This document shows, in pieces, positions 17,791 through 27,358 of a stretch of 64,000 bases of DNA. The position numbers and the translations under genes were made by a program. Positions within the stretch are counted from its first letter, which is position 1. Each line of letters begins with the position of its first letter. This DNA comes from Trichococcus shcherbakoviae (GTDB lineage: Bacteria > Bacillota > Bacilli > Lactobacillales > Aerococcaceae): contig NZ_OY762653.1 in the NCBI RefSeq assembly GCF_963666195.1, positions 372,001-436,000 on the forward strand. The letters run 5' to 3'. Below the pieces are notes generated by a model. That model saw only the letters and a program-made list of their open reading frames with translations, made no database searches and was not told where the DNA came from.

Positions 17791-18708
17791 ATGCAGATTT
17801 CGTTTCAAGCTTTCGGTACCTATAACCAGATCATGGCGGAGGTGGATTGCCTGCCGCTGTTGGAAGAATGCCGGTCATTGTGCGAAGCTATCGAAGCCAA
17901 ATTTTCAGCCTTCCAGCCCACGAGCGCGATTGCCGAAATTTCAGCGCAAGCAGGCATCCGCCCCGTCGCAATCGATGAAGAAACGTTTTTTATGTTAAAA
18001 AGAGCACAAGATTTTTCGAATCTTTCCAAAGGAGCGTTTGACATCACCATACGTCCTGCTACCGCGCTTTGGGGGATCGGCAAGAAGGAAGATTACGTAC
18101 CTGACAGCCAGGATCTCGAGCAGCTCAATGAACTTGTCGATTACAAAGGACTCGTCCTGGACCAAAAAAACGGCACAGCCATGTTGCAGAAAGCCGGCCA
18201 GCAGATCGACCTGGGCGGCATCGCGAAAGGATATGCCGCTGATAAGGCTAGAGACCACCTCGTTCAGAAAGGTTGCAGCTCCGCCCTGATCAATTTCGGC
18301 GGCAACATCGCTACGATTGGGGAAAAACAAAATGGGGAAAGTTGGCAGGTTGGCGTCCAGAATCCGTTGGCGAAGCGCGGTGAATTCATCGGTACTGTGA
18401 GTCTGACCGATCAGACGATGGTCACGTCAGGAGTGAACGAGCGCTTCTTCATCCGCGATGGGAAAAGATACCATCATATTTTGGATCCGCGGACTTGCCG
18501 CCCGGCCGATTCTTCTTTGTTGAGTGTGACGGTCGTCGGCAACCGTTCCATCGATATGGACGCCCTGTCGACAGCTCTGTTCGTGCTCGGACCCGATGAA
18601 GGCTCCAAATTGGCTATTCAAACGGGTTGCCACGCCCTGTTTATCTTGACGAACCGGGAGATTTTTGCCACGGAAGGCTTCACCAAAATGCTGAAAAGGA
18701 AGGTATGA
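17791..18708 (+). CDS. apbE: FAD:protein FMN transferase (ApbE)
   Basis: This 305-residue ApbE family protein attaches FMN covalently, through a phosphoester bond, to a Thr/Ser in target flavoproteins. The family motifs GGIAKGYAAD, NFGGN and ILDPRT are in the right order. No lipobox or signal peptide is seen, so the N-terminus may be cytosolic or simply atypical. ATG 17791 follows AGGTGA; upstream in-frame codons are probably untranslated. The next gene starts 4 nt later and encodes a membrane flavoprotein with two flavinylation motifs, clearly its substrate. Confidence 0.92.
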   Translation: MQISFQAFGTYNQIMAEVDCLPLLEECRSLCEAIEAKFSAFQPTSAIAEISAQAGIRPVAIDEETFFMLKRAQDFSNLSKGAFDITIRPATALWGIGKKEDYVPDSQDLEQLNELVDYKGLVLDQKNGTAMLQKAGQQIDLGGIAKGYAADKARDHLVQKGCSSALINFGGNIATIGEKQNGESWQVGVQNPLAKRGEFIGTVSLTDQTMVTSGVNERFFIRDGKRYHHILDPRTCRPADSSLLSVTVVGNRSIDMDALSTALFVLGPDEGSKLAIQTGCHALFILTNREIFATEGFTKMLKRKV

Positions 18709-18712
18709 TACC

Positions 18713-20356
18713 ATGGATCCGAAAAGAAAAAATAAACTGAAAAGAAAAATGCGCCAGTTCAAAAAAATCAACTTCGTCAGGAGGATTGTTCAGCTCGTCT
18801 GCTTCCTCTTGTTGCCCGGATTCTTCATCCAAATCTATTCGAGCACAAAAGCCCTTGTGGTGGCACTCCTCGCCGGCAGCTTTTCCTTGCAGGCGAACAG
18901 CGTCGACCTCGTTGTCGTCCTGTCCGTCTATCCCCTCACCCTCCTGTTCGGTCGCTTCTTTTGCGGATGGATCTGCGCGATGGGCAGCCTAGGAGACTTG
19001 CTTACCTCCATCCGCAACGGACTGAAAATCAAGGAACATCAACTTGGGGAGTCCACAGACAGCAAACTGAAGCTAATCAAATACATTCTCCTGCTATTCT
19101 CCATCATTTTCGTTTGGGTTCTCCAGATCGTCGCCATTCCGCAAGGGCTCAATCCCTTGGACGCGTTCGGGGTGTTGGTTTCCCTTGAAAACCTGGATCT
19201 GTTGTTCACCACTTTCCTGATTGCGACAATCCTGTTGATCGGCATTTTGATTGCTTCCTTCTTCGTGCCGCGGTTCTTCTGCCGCTACTTGTGCCCGACC
19301 GGCGCCATCCTCAGCCTGGTATCCCTGCCGCGCATGCTGACAATCAAGAAACCAAGAGAGAATTGCCGCAACTGCAACCTTTGCACGCAAAACTGCCCCA
19401 TGTCCATCCCACTTTACAAAACGGATAAATCCCGCTCCGGCGAATGCATCGAGTGCGGTCAATGCGTGATAGGCTGCCCAAAGAAAAACTGCAACATGCA
19501 ATTCTTGGGGAGGGATTTGAACAGCAAGACTCTGGGAGCCGTTACAGCGACAAGCATCGTCGGGCTGAATTATCTTGGGACGATTACGGTCAGCGCGATG
19601 GACTTCGAATCCGCTCAAACGATAACGACGATTGCCGAAGCTGCCACACAGCCCTCCACTGGAACAAGCACCGGCCAGTATCAGGATGGCACTTACGAAG
19701 GCAGCGCGCGCGGGTTCAAAGGTCTGATCACGGTTTCGGTCACTGTCGAAAATGGCCTGATAACCGACATCGAGGACGTTTCCAACAACGATACCCCTTC
19801 ATTCTTCGAGAGATGTTGGAGCGTGGTCACGGGCGACATCATCGAAGCGCAAAGTACCGATGTGGATGCCGTTACGGGCGCAACCTACAGCAGCGTAGGG
19901 ATCATGGATGCGGTCGCCGATGCCCTTTCCGGACAAACAGCCACCGCATCCACAGCAAGCGACTCAACTAAAATTGAAGCTGATACCAACGAGGAAGCAG
20001 CTTCATCCAGTTCAGAGGAGAGCGCATCAAGCAGTGTTTCTGCAGGGCAATATGCAGATGGCGTATATACAGGCAGCGGAACCGGCTTTCGCGGTGAAAC
20101 GATTGTGGAAGTGACCGTCCAGAACGGACTGATAACCGACATCACAGAAACCTCAAAACAAGACGATGACCAATTTTTCTACCGCGCTTGGACCACCGTC
20201 ATCGAAGAAATCATCACCGCCCAAGCAGTCGAAGTCGATGCCGTATCGGGCGCGACCTTCAGCAGCAACAGCATCATGGAAGCCGTCTCCGATGCACTGG
20301 GTTTAGCTTTCGAAAATCCGAACAGCTCGCTCCCAAGCGGACACGGCGGACATTAA
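18713..20356 (+). CDS. NapH/NosR-like membrane iron-sulfur protein fused to two FMN-binding domains
   Basis: This 547-residue fusion has N-terminal membrane helices (about residues 24-140, 165-195) with the paired motifs FCGWIC and FCRYLCP. Two 4Fe-4S clusters follow (Cys 218, 221, 224, 228 and 245, 248, 251, 255), then a hydrophobic segment and two extracytosolic FMN-binding domains joined by a Ser/Glu/Thr-rich linker. Each FMN domain has an ApbE target motif: DAVTGAT (385-391) and DAVSGAT (509-515), the final Thr being the expected FMN site. It likely passes electrons from cytosolic donors across the membrane to flavins outside. It is translationally close to apbE (4 nt). The terminal acceptor is unknown. 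Confidence 0.88.
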   Translation: MDPKRKNKLKRKMRQFKKINFVRRIVQLVCFLLLPGFFIQIYSSTKALVVALLAGSFSLQANSVDLVVVLSVYPLTLLFGRFFCGWICAMGSLGDLLTSIRNGLKIKEHQLGESTDSKLKLIKYILLLFSIIFVWVLQIVAIPQGLNPLDAFGVLVSLENLDLLFTTFLIATILLIGILIASFFVPRFFCRYLCPTGAILSLVSLPRMLTIKKPRENCRNCNLCTQNCPMSIPLYKTDKSRSGECIECGQCVIGCPKKNCNMQFLGRDLNSKTLGAVTATSIVGLNYLGTITVSAMDFESAQTITTIAEAATQPSTGTSTGQYQDGTYEGSARGFKGLITVSVTVENGLITDIEDVSNNDTPSFFERCWSVVTGDIIEAQSTDVDAVTGATYSSVGIMDAVADALSGQTATASTASDSTKIEADTNEEAASSSSEESASSSVSAGQYADGVYTGSGTGFRGETIVEVTVQNGLITDITETSKQDDDQFFYRAWTTVIEEIITAQAVEVDAVSGATFSSNSIMEAVSDALGLAFENPNSSLPSGHGGH

Positions 20357-20391
20357 GTTTCTGCATTATCGCTTGAGAGATCAAAAAAAAC

Positions 20392-20435
20392 AAGTGCCCC
20401 GACCGATGCAAATTGCGCATCGGTCGGGGCACTTT
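20392..20435. terminator. bidirectional terminator
   Basis: AAGTGCCCCGACCGATGC pairs with the matching arm around a short loop, between the convergent flavoprotein and OsmC genes. Confidence 0.9.
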
Positions 20436-20449
20436 TCCGTTTAATTTGT

Positions 20450-20890
20450 CTAAATGATAGTGGTATCAAAGCTGATGCTGGCAGGATTGATCAAGGTATC
20501 GCCGACTGGGCAATGCGATTCCACAAACTCCACGAAATGGCTGATTTCCGCTTCGGTATTATCAGCTTTGATGCGGTAGACCGCATGAATGTCAGTAAAA
20601 CCGATTTTGACATTCTCATCGCCCAAAAATCCGTCTGTGTTCAGGTTTCCGCTCACTTCAATCTCAAGTTCATGGAGTTTGATGCCGAGCTTCGCGGCAA
20701 ACATCCGCCCGGCGATGGCTTTACAGCTGCCCAATCCGGCAAGCAATGCCTCCACCGGACTCAAACCGATGTCCGTACCTCCGAATGCTTCCGGTTCATC
20801 CAGCACGATGGATTTGCCTCTGGCTTTGTTGATCACCTGGTAATTTTCATTCAGACTGGTCGATGTCACTTTGAATAGTTGATTTGGCAT
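20450..20890 (-). CDS. OsmC family protein
   Basis: This 146-residue OsmC/Ohr-fold protein has its two conserved cysteines in GLGSCKA (about residue 53) and ESHCPVGD (about residue 128). These act as peroxidatic and resolving residues in peroxide-reducing members. The sequence is nearer the YhfA/OsmC branch than Ohr. It is monocistronic; the ATG follows GGGGGAACAGAT. The in vivo substrate is not readable. Confidence 0.88.
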   Translation of the reverse strand: MPNQLFKVTSTSLNENYQVINKARGKSIVLDEPEAFGGTDIGLSPVEALLAGLGSCKAIAGRMFAAKLGIKLHELEIEVSGNLNTDGFLGDENVKIGFTDIHAVYRIKADNTEAEISHFVEFVESHCPVGDTLINPASISFDTTII

Positions 20891-21118
20891 ATCTGTTCCC
20901 CCTTAGTTGAAATTTGGTAAGCAAAGAATACCATCTTATCAACCGTTTGGATAACATACGAAATCGAACACGTTTGATAGCTATAACAGAACAGCCTTTG
21001 TCGGAAGGTGAATCATCTGAACGCGCAAGGTTTTTGTTTCTTTTTGACTCATAATCAGATATGATAACAACGGCAGGAACAAACGTTCTCGCTTATTTTA
21101 TTTTTGAAAGGATTCAAC

Positions 21119-21739
21119 ATGACTGGAAAAACACACGTAGCGATAGGGACTGCCGCCAGCTTGCTGGTTACGCAACCCTCCACGCTGAAGGAATTATTCA
21201 TCTGTCTGGGCGTAGCAATCGTCGGGTCTGTCATCAGCGACATCGATGTCACCACCTCTGAATCCCATCAGACTCTGGACTGGATTCTCGGTTTGATCCT
21301 GGCGGTATCGGTCCTGCTGGCATTCGCAGAGTCCAGGTGGTCGCTCGGCATCTTCTCCGCCATCCTGAACCACAGCTCCTACTCCCGGATCTTTTTCGGG
21401 ACCGTCATTTTCTTGGGTATCTGCATCTTCGGAAAGGAACAACCGCATCGGTCGTTTCTTCATTCCATACTCGGACTGGCCTTATTGAGCATGGCGGTCT
21501 ATATTCTGTCGCCGCTTCTGGTTCCTTATTTCGCAGTTGCGATGGCGTCGCATATTGCAATCGACATGCTCAACCACAAGCGCGTGAAGCTGTTTTATCC
21601 GCTTCCCGGCGGTATCCGCCTCGGTTTGTGCAGCGCGAGCGGCATCGTGAACGACTGGTTGTTCAAAATCGGCAGTCTGGTAGTCATCATCGAAATGGTA
21701 TTGCTGATCGGCAGGATGGGATTGGCATTCTTTTCATAG
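21119..21739 (+). CDS. YdjM-like membrane-bound metal-dependent hydrolase family protein
   Basis: This 206-residue integral membrane protein starts MTGKTHVAIG, where the His belongs to a conserved motif. It also has DIDVTTSESHQT (about residue 42), RSFLHSILG and HIAIDMLNHKRVKLFYPLP, matching the YdjM/DUF457 family. Members are annotated as metal-dependent hydrolases, but no substrate is known. ATG 21119 follows AAAGGA. It has its own terminator (21754-21803). Confidence 0.85.
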   Translation: MTGKTHVAIGTAASLLVTQPSTLKELFICLGVAIVGSVISDIDVTTSESHQTLDWILGLILAVSVLLAFAESRWSLGIFSAILNHSSYSRIFFGTVIFLGICIFGKEQPHRSFLHSILGLALLSMAVYILSPLLVPYFAVAMASHIAIDMLNHKRVKLFYPLPGGIRLGLCSASGIVNDWLFKIGSLVVIIEMVLLIGRMGLAFFS

Positions 21740-21753
21740 ACGGTAAAACGAGA

Positions 21754-21803
21754 AAACACAAGTATTCCGGCTACATATATGAGCCGGGATGCTTGTGTTT
21801 TTT
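21754..21803 (+). terminator. intrinsic terminator after the YdjM-like gene
   Basis: AACACAAGTATTCCGGCT pairs imperfectly with AGCCGGGATGCTTGTGTT and is followed by T residues. Confidence 0.8.
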
Positions 21804-21830
21804 GTTCATGATTGGCTGAATTACTCCGTC

Positions 21831-21968
21831 CTCCGGTGAGAGCAGCCTTAGCCGTAGTTGCGACCTGTCCTATCTCGTTCTTCTCCGGCCAAGCACTCTT
21901 CGCAGGAGTTGCGCCCGCGTATTTCAACCGTCCTCCGGTGACAGCCCCTTCACCGGAGGTCCGACCCC
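21831..21968. repeat. palindromic repeat family A, array of three units
   Basis: Three related units of about 35 bp start at 21831, 21883 and 21933, that is every 50-52 bp. Each opens CTCCGG, and the third is a clean hairpin (CCTCCGGTGA/TCACCGGAGG). Each ends in a short GC-rich tail close to TTGCGACC. The linkers between units are not conserved. The same family recurs at 48.3 kb and singly at 33.07 kb. It fills the 275 bp between the YdjM-like gene and the folE remnant, where I see no gene. Confidence 0.7.
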
Positions 21969-22014
21969 GTTCGCCCAACTATCATACGATCAAGCGACCC
22001 ATCACGAACTAACA

Positions 22015-22626
22015 TCAGCCAAACTGATTCGTGCTATCTTTCGTATACAGCATCATCAGCTTATTGTTCAGCATCGGATCGGTGTTGAAGCGTCCACGCA
22101 GCGTAGTCGTGATGGTTTTCGCGCCGGGCTTCTGGATGCCGCGGGTGGTCATGCAGCCGTGCTCGCCTTGGATGATGACAGCCACATCCTCCGATTCGGT
22201 AATCTTCTCCAGAATCTCCGCAATGTCGCTGCCGATCCTTTCCTGCAGCTACAGCCTACGACCCGCCATATCGGCAATCCGGGCTATTTTGCTCAAACCG
22301 ATGACCTTTTGTTTGGGGATATACGCAACCGCAACCTTCATGTTGTACATCAACGCCAGATGATGCTCGCAGTGGCTGAATATCTCAATGTCCTTCATGA
22401 AGACAAGATCATTTTCGGCATTGCCAAAGGCCAGGTCATCCTCGAAAGTGGTGTTCAGCATTTCCGCGATTTCATCGTTCGTGTAGCACATCCCTTTGTA
22501 GATGTCCTCGTACATTTTGGCCACCCGTTTCGGAGTGTCCTTGAGGCCTTCTCTTTCGGGGTCGTCGCCCAAGGCAATCAGGATACCCCTTATATGCCCT
22601 TCGATCGCTTGTACATCAATTGCCAT
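22015..22626 (-). pseudogene. folE: GTP cyclohydrolase I interrupted by an in-frame amber codon
   Basis: The frame encodes a complete FolE-like enzyme of 203 codons that would convert GTP to dihydroneopterin triphosphate, the first step to preQ0. Codon 126 (22251-22249) is TAG between GRRL and LQERIGS, where homologues have Gln (CAG). The zinc ligand Cys86 with His88/His89 lies before the stop, but the second zinc Cys (GEHGCMTT) and the rest of the active site lie after it. A truncated 125-residue product should therefore be inactive. The sequence after the stop stays well conserved and in frame to TGA 22015, so the change is recent, an error, or read through. It follows queE by 2 nt. Confidence 0.85.
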
Positions 22627-22628
22627 AG

Positions 22629-23294
22629 TTAAACTCCTCTCTCGTTCGGATCCCAGATGATTTTGTGGAGCTGCACCTGCATGTTGACCCCATTCATCTG
22701 GTTATCCTTCATGAAATCAACGATGCTTTCCAGCTCGATTTCTCCGAAAACCGGGCTGATAAAGATGCAGGTTTTTTCAGTAAGCTTGTATTTATTGATC
22801 AATTCTCGGGCTTTCTCCAGGTCCGCCATGCTTCCCGATACAAATTTGACCGTATCCTTATCTGTCAGATAATCGAAATTTTCCAACGCCATCATGCGCT
22901 CCATCCCACTGGAAGGAAGCTTATAGTCCATCGTGAAGCTAGGCGGGTTTTCCAAATCAGAAAATTTGCTCAACAATACGCTGCCGTTCGTCTCGATTTC
23001 GACATAGAGCTCCGGATCCTGCGAAAGCAACTCCAAAAGTACTCCCACGTCCTGCTGCAGCAATGGCTCTCCCCCGGTCAGGGTGACATTGGTGACCTGA
23101 GTGTCCTTGATGTAGGCATAAACTTCCTCGGCCGTCATCGGATCGAAAGCGACTTTTCTGTCGTTGGCCCAGGCGGTGTCGCAATAGCCGCAGTTCAGAT
23201 TGCATCCCGCGAACCGGATGAAGGTCGCCAATTGTCCGCATCTGCGGCCTTCACCATTGATGCTGACGAATTTTTCAACTACTTGAAGTGCCAT
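22629..23294 (-). CDS. queE: 7-carboxy-7-deazaguanine synthase
   Basis: This 221-residue radical SAM enzyme converts 6-carboxytetrahydropterin to 7-carboxy-7-deazaguanine in queuosine biosynthesis. The cluster motif is CNLNCGYC (Cys 31, 35, 38), and the SAM-site GGE occurs in LTGGEPLLQ. It overlaps neither neighbour but is packed directly against queD (stop/start adjacent) and 2 nt from folE. No queC or queF is visible in the window, so the route to preQ0/preQ1 must be completed elsewhere. Confidence 0.92.
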   Translation of the reverse strand: MALQVVEKFVSINGEGRRCGQLATFIRFAGCNLNCGYCDTAWANDRKVAFDPMTAEEVYAYIKDTQVTNVTLTGGEPLLQQDVGVLLELLSQDPELYVEIETNGSVLLSKFSDLENPPSFTMDYKLPSSGMERMMALENFDYLTDKDTVKFVSGSMADLEKARELINKYKLTEKTCIFISPVFGEIELESIVDFMKDNQMNGVNMQVQLHKIIWDPNERGV

Positions 23295-23726
23295 TTAGCT
23301 TACCCCGCTTTCTTCATAAGCGGCGCTGTTTGTTGGTGTTTCATAAACGATCGCACGCTTCACATCATAGCCCAAGCCAGCCATCGTTCTGTAGAAATGT
23401 GCGGCGAAATTCTCGGCTGTCGGACGGAACGGGAATTCGATGACGGCAAAACCGTCTTCCTTGATGCATTGCAGCGTTTGTTCCCGCATGGTTCCCTGCT
23501 CGATGATCAGCGCGTGATCTAAGTGATCCACAGCGACCTTGAGGTCCTTTTTCAAATCTCCGAAATCCACTACCATTCCGTCCAGTTGTCCGGATGCGAC
23601 CAATTCTTCCGCTTGAACCTCGATTTCGACCCGCCATCTGTGGCCGTGGATGTTTGCACATTTGCCTGCATAGCCAGCAAGAAAATGCGCGATGTCGAAG
23701 CTGTGCTCTGTTTTCAAAATATACAT
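23295..23726 (-). CDS. queD: 6-carboxy-5,6,7,8-tetrahydropterin synthase
   Basis: This 143-residue PTPS-fold enzyme has zinc ligands His14, His27 and His29 and catalytic Cys23, seen in AHFLAGYAGKCANIHGH. It turns dihydroneopterin triphosphate into 6-carboxytetrahydropterin. I start at ATG 23726; a longer frame lies in the leader. It is the first gene of queD-queE-folE and follows a long structured leader with an aptamer-like hairpin and a terminator, implying attenuation by a pathway product. Confidence 0.92.
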   Translation of the reverse strand: MYILKTEHSFDIAHFLAGYAGKCANIHGHRWRVEIEVQAEELVASGQLDGMVVDFGDLKKDLKVAVDHLDHALIIEQGTMREQTLQCIKEDGFAVIEFPFRPTAENFAAHFYRTMAGLGYDVKRAIVYETPTNSAAYEESGVS

Positions 23727-23756
23727 TTTTGTATTTCTCCCCCCTAAAGTTGTCCG

Positions 23757-23796
23757 CAGCACCGCCCCTTTTTACAGGCGCTGCTGCCGTTCTGCC
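23757..23796 (-). other. hairpin in the queD leader
   Basis: An 11-bp stem with one mismatch (GCAGCAGCGCC against GGCGGTGCTGC) lies about 30 nt before queD. No T run follows, so it is not a terminator; it may affect mRNA stability. Confidence 0.35.
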
Positions 23797-23868
23797 GATC
23801 CGTCGTTCCAGAACTTTCCTTGTCTTTGATGGCTTCGAAATATGCAGATCACTACTATTTTTTTGCAC

Positions 23869-23890
23869 AAAAAAAGGGCACACTATGCCC
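23869..23890 (-). terminator. intrinsic terminator within the queD leader
   Basis: On the minus strand GGGCA-TAGTG-TGCCC is followed by seven T residues. It lies between the putative promoter and queD, so it must be a conditional (attenuator) terminator if that promoter is the only one. Confidence 0.7.
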
Positions 23891-23928
23891 ATCAACAATC
23901 GACCGCTTCAAATAAGCAGCAGTCAGGT

Positions 23929-23967
23929 CCTAGTTTTGATTTGAGACAGGATGGTTTCGAACTGTCT
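23929..23967 (-). promoter_or_regulatory. possible preQ1-I-like riboswitch aptamer
   Basis: On the minus strand a 6-bp stem AGACAG/CTGTCT closes a 12-nt loop beginning TTC. It is followed by an A-rich tail CAAATCAAAACTAGG. Stem length, loop length, loop start and tail resemble class I preQ1 aptamers, and the downstream genes make preQ1 precursors. I could not find a clean second pseudoknot pairing, so the class is not certain. Confidence 0.45.
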
Positions 23968-23991
23968 TATTCTGTTTTTTGACACTAATAC

Positions 23992-24020
23992 AGACTACTA
24001 CAGGAAAAATGGATAGTCAA
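23992..24020 (-). promoter_or_regulatory. candidate promoter of the queD operon
   Basis: TTGACT (24020-24015), a 17-bp spacer and TAGTCT (23997-23992) lie about 25 nt upstream of the aptamer-like hairpin. The -10 box is weak. Confidence 0.4.
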
Positions 24021-24053
24021 GTTACCCCCGCAACAAAATAAGGCGAAGGCAGC

Positions 24054-24389
24054 TCAAATTCGTTCAAATTGTCTGAACCATTTTCTTTTGTACGTCAGCC
24101 TGCCGTAATCGCCGATCACATACTTGCGGTACACCCCTCTGCCGACACGAAACGTGATGCGTTCGCCACCGTCGACTTCGAAGGTCATCACGTAGCTAGT
24201 TGTCGTCATCAAAGAGTCCCCGTTCATGTGACTCGCACTCTCCGTATCTTTCCCGATCAATTTGGCGTTTTCGGTAACCTCCACAGCAGTCAGATTCAAA
24301 ACCCAATTAAAAAACAAATACCCAAATACACTGATGATTCCGATGCTCGCCAGAATCATAATCAACTCAAAATCCTCACTCATACCCAT
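24054..24389 (-). CDS. DUF2500 family protein
   Basis: This 111-residue protein has one N-terminal membrane helix (about residues 8-30) followed by a small beta-rich domain ending RGVYRKYVIGDYGRLTYKRKWF, the DUF2500 pattern. The function is unknown. Two nearby ATGs (24389, 24383) are possible starts; AAGGAG is 11 nt before the first. It appears monocistronic upstream of the queD leader. Confidence 0.75.
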   Translation of the reverse strand: MGMSEDFELIMILASIGIISVFGYLFFNWVLNLTAVEVTENAKLIGKDTESASHMNGDSLMTTTSYVMTFEVDGGERITFRVGRGVYRKYVIGDYGRLTYKRKWFRQFERI

Positions 24390-24468
24390 GCCCCATCACA
24401 CTCCTTGTTAAAATAATAACACTTTTTGATGGAATATTATAATGAATCACCGTCTAATATAAGAGGCG

Positions 24469-24610
24469 AATTGCCGAATATCGGACTATCATTCGATTAT
24501 TTTATTCCAGTTTTGGGCGGAATTGTCGAATGCTGTCTTTCATTCGACAATTTGACTCCTCTGCAGACCGAAGTTGTCGAATACAGCACGCCCATTCGGC
24601 AATTCGCTCC
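24469..24610. repeat. palindromic repeat family B, array of three units
   Basis: Units start at 24469, 24521 and 24572 (spacing 52 and 51 bp). The central one is a near-perfect hairpin, AATTGTCGAATG against CATTCGACAATT; the outer two are degenerate copies with G-to-A type changes. Each is followed by a pyrimidine-rich tail ending near CTCC. The same family forms a three-unit array at 42.3 kb. No gene is seen in this 290-bp spacer. Confidence 0.75.
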
Positions 24611-24679
24611 ACAAAATCCATCACCGCCACAAAGAAGCTCTCCCACCTATTGATGGAAGAGCTCCTTTATGTTAAATAA

Positions 24680-26221
<1,542 letters not shown>

Positions 26222-26266
26222 CTAAACACTTATATCTGCTTCCATTATTGATTTCCTGACAAAAAA

Positions 26267-26280
26267 AGTAAATGCTTTCG
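26267..26280 (-). promoter_or_regulatory. cre-like site upstream of the GH1 gene
   Basis: CGAAAGCATTTACT (minus strand) resembles the CcpA consensus TGWAARCGYTWNCW with a few mismatches, including the central G. Its position between two divergent carbohydrate genes supports it weakly. Confidence 0.35.
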
Positions 26281-26396
26281 GCAGCTATTGGCATGCCGTT
26301 GCATCTTTTCTTTTTTAACGGGCATTTGTTGAAACATAATTTCATGATTCAAATCGACAAATGGTATAATTGGAGTAAATCAAACGCAAAACAGGG

Positions 26397-27287
26397 GTGA
26401 TATTTCTGAACATAATCAGCAGGATGAACCAAAGCCACTTTTTTTCGAACGCGGAGAACAGCATCATCCATTTTTTGCTTGAAAATCCGGATGATTTAAA
26501 AAATGCCACAACTAAAGATTTAGCCACGAAAACCTTCACGAGCCCATCCACCATCGTGCGGCTTGCCCAAAAACTGGGCTTCCAAGGCTACAATGATTTC
26601 AAAATCGAATTCCTGGCCGCTGTCCAACAGATCGACAGTCCACTGGTTTCGATCGATGCCAATTTCCCGTTCAAAAAAGCAGATGGCATCACCGAAATAT
26701 CCTCAAATCTATCTCAGCTTTTCGTGGATGCAGTCAAGGAAACCAATTCCCTAGTGGATGAAGACACATACAATCAAGCCATCAATCTGCTTGACCAAGC
26801 GACCTTCATCGACATTTATGGCGTCGGCTCAAACCAGCACTTGGCCTATAATTTCACGCTTGATATGCGGCGCATCAACAAAGAAGTCACGACATCCACC
26901 AGCCAGCAGGAGCAACTCATCAAGGCTGCCACATCGAACAAAGACAGAGTCGCTTTGATCATTTCCTACACCGGCGAAACAAAAGACATCCTCGAAATCT
27001 GCCAACTGCTGAAGGCTACGGAGACGCCGATGATCTGCATCTCCAGTGTCGGAAACAACAGCATCAGCGATTTGTGCGACATCACCTTGAACATCGTCAC
27101 ATGGGAAAAAATGTTCTCGAAAATCAGCACCTTCTCTTCCAGCGTGTCCACTCTGTTGGTGTTGGATATTCTGTATGCCGGCCTGTTCGCGCGGAACTAT
27201 GATAAAAATAAGAAACGCTTGCTTCAGGTGAAGGCGAACACCACCGGTTTCCGCTCCAAAATCCAGCCTCTGATAGAGGATGTTTGA
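26397..27287 (+). CDS. MurR/RpiR family transcriptional regulator
   Basis: This protein of about 296 residues has an N-terminal RpiR helix-turn-helix (ATTKDLATKTFTSPSTIVRLAQKLGF, about residues 40-65) and a C-terminal SIS sugar-phosphate-binding domain with SYTGETKDI. It is divergent from the GH1 gene, so that is its likely target. The start is uncertain: GTG 26397 sits in the ribosome-site-like AGGGGTGA, whereas CTG 26406, three codons on, has better spacing. TATAAT at 26365-26370 is a likely -10 box. Confidence 0.88.
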   Translation: MIFLNIISRMNQSHFFSNAENSIIHFLLENPDDLKNATTKDLATKTFTSPSTIVRLAQKLGFQGYNDFKIEFLAAVQQIDSPLVSIDANFPFKKADGITEISSNLSQLFVDAVKETNSLVDEDTYNQAINLLDQATFIDIYGVGSNQHLAYNFTLDMRRINKEVTTSTSQQEQLIKAATSNKDRVALIISYTGETKDILEICQLLKATETPMICISSVGNNSISDLCDITLNIVTWEKMFSKISTFSSSVSTLLVLDILYAGLFARNYDKNKKRLLQVKANTTGFRSKIQPLIEDV

Positions 27288-27308
27288 GACGCAACAATCT
27301 TTCAAAAA

Positions 27309-27346
27309 GAGAGGCTCTCCCATCAAATTGATGGGAGGGCCTCTCT
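27309..27346. terminator. terminator between convergent genes
   Basis: GAGAGGCTCTCCCATCA pairs with TGATGGGAGGGCCTCTC. The T run is on the minus-strand side, serving the YczE-like gene best. Confidence 0.8.
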
Positions 27347-27358
27347 ATGAGTAAATAT

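Noticed and set aside
21831-21968. CRISPR-like repeat-spacer appearance of the family A array
   Set aside because: Units are degenerate, the linkers are only about 15-20 bp, there are only three units and no cas genes are present.
22652-23522. Long plus-strand open frames opposite queE and queD
   Set aside because: They are antisense shadows of conserved genes, with no ribosome sites and no recognisable motifs.
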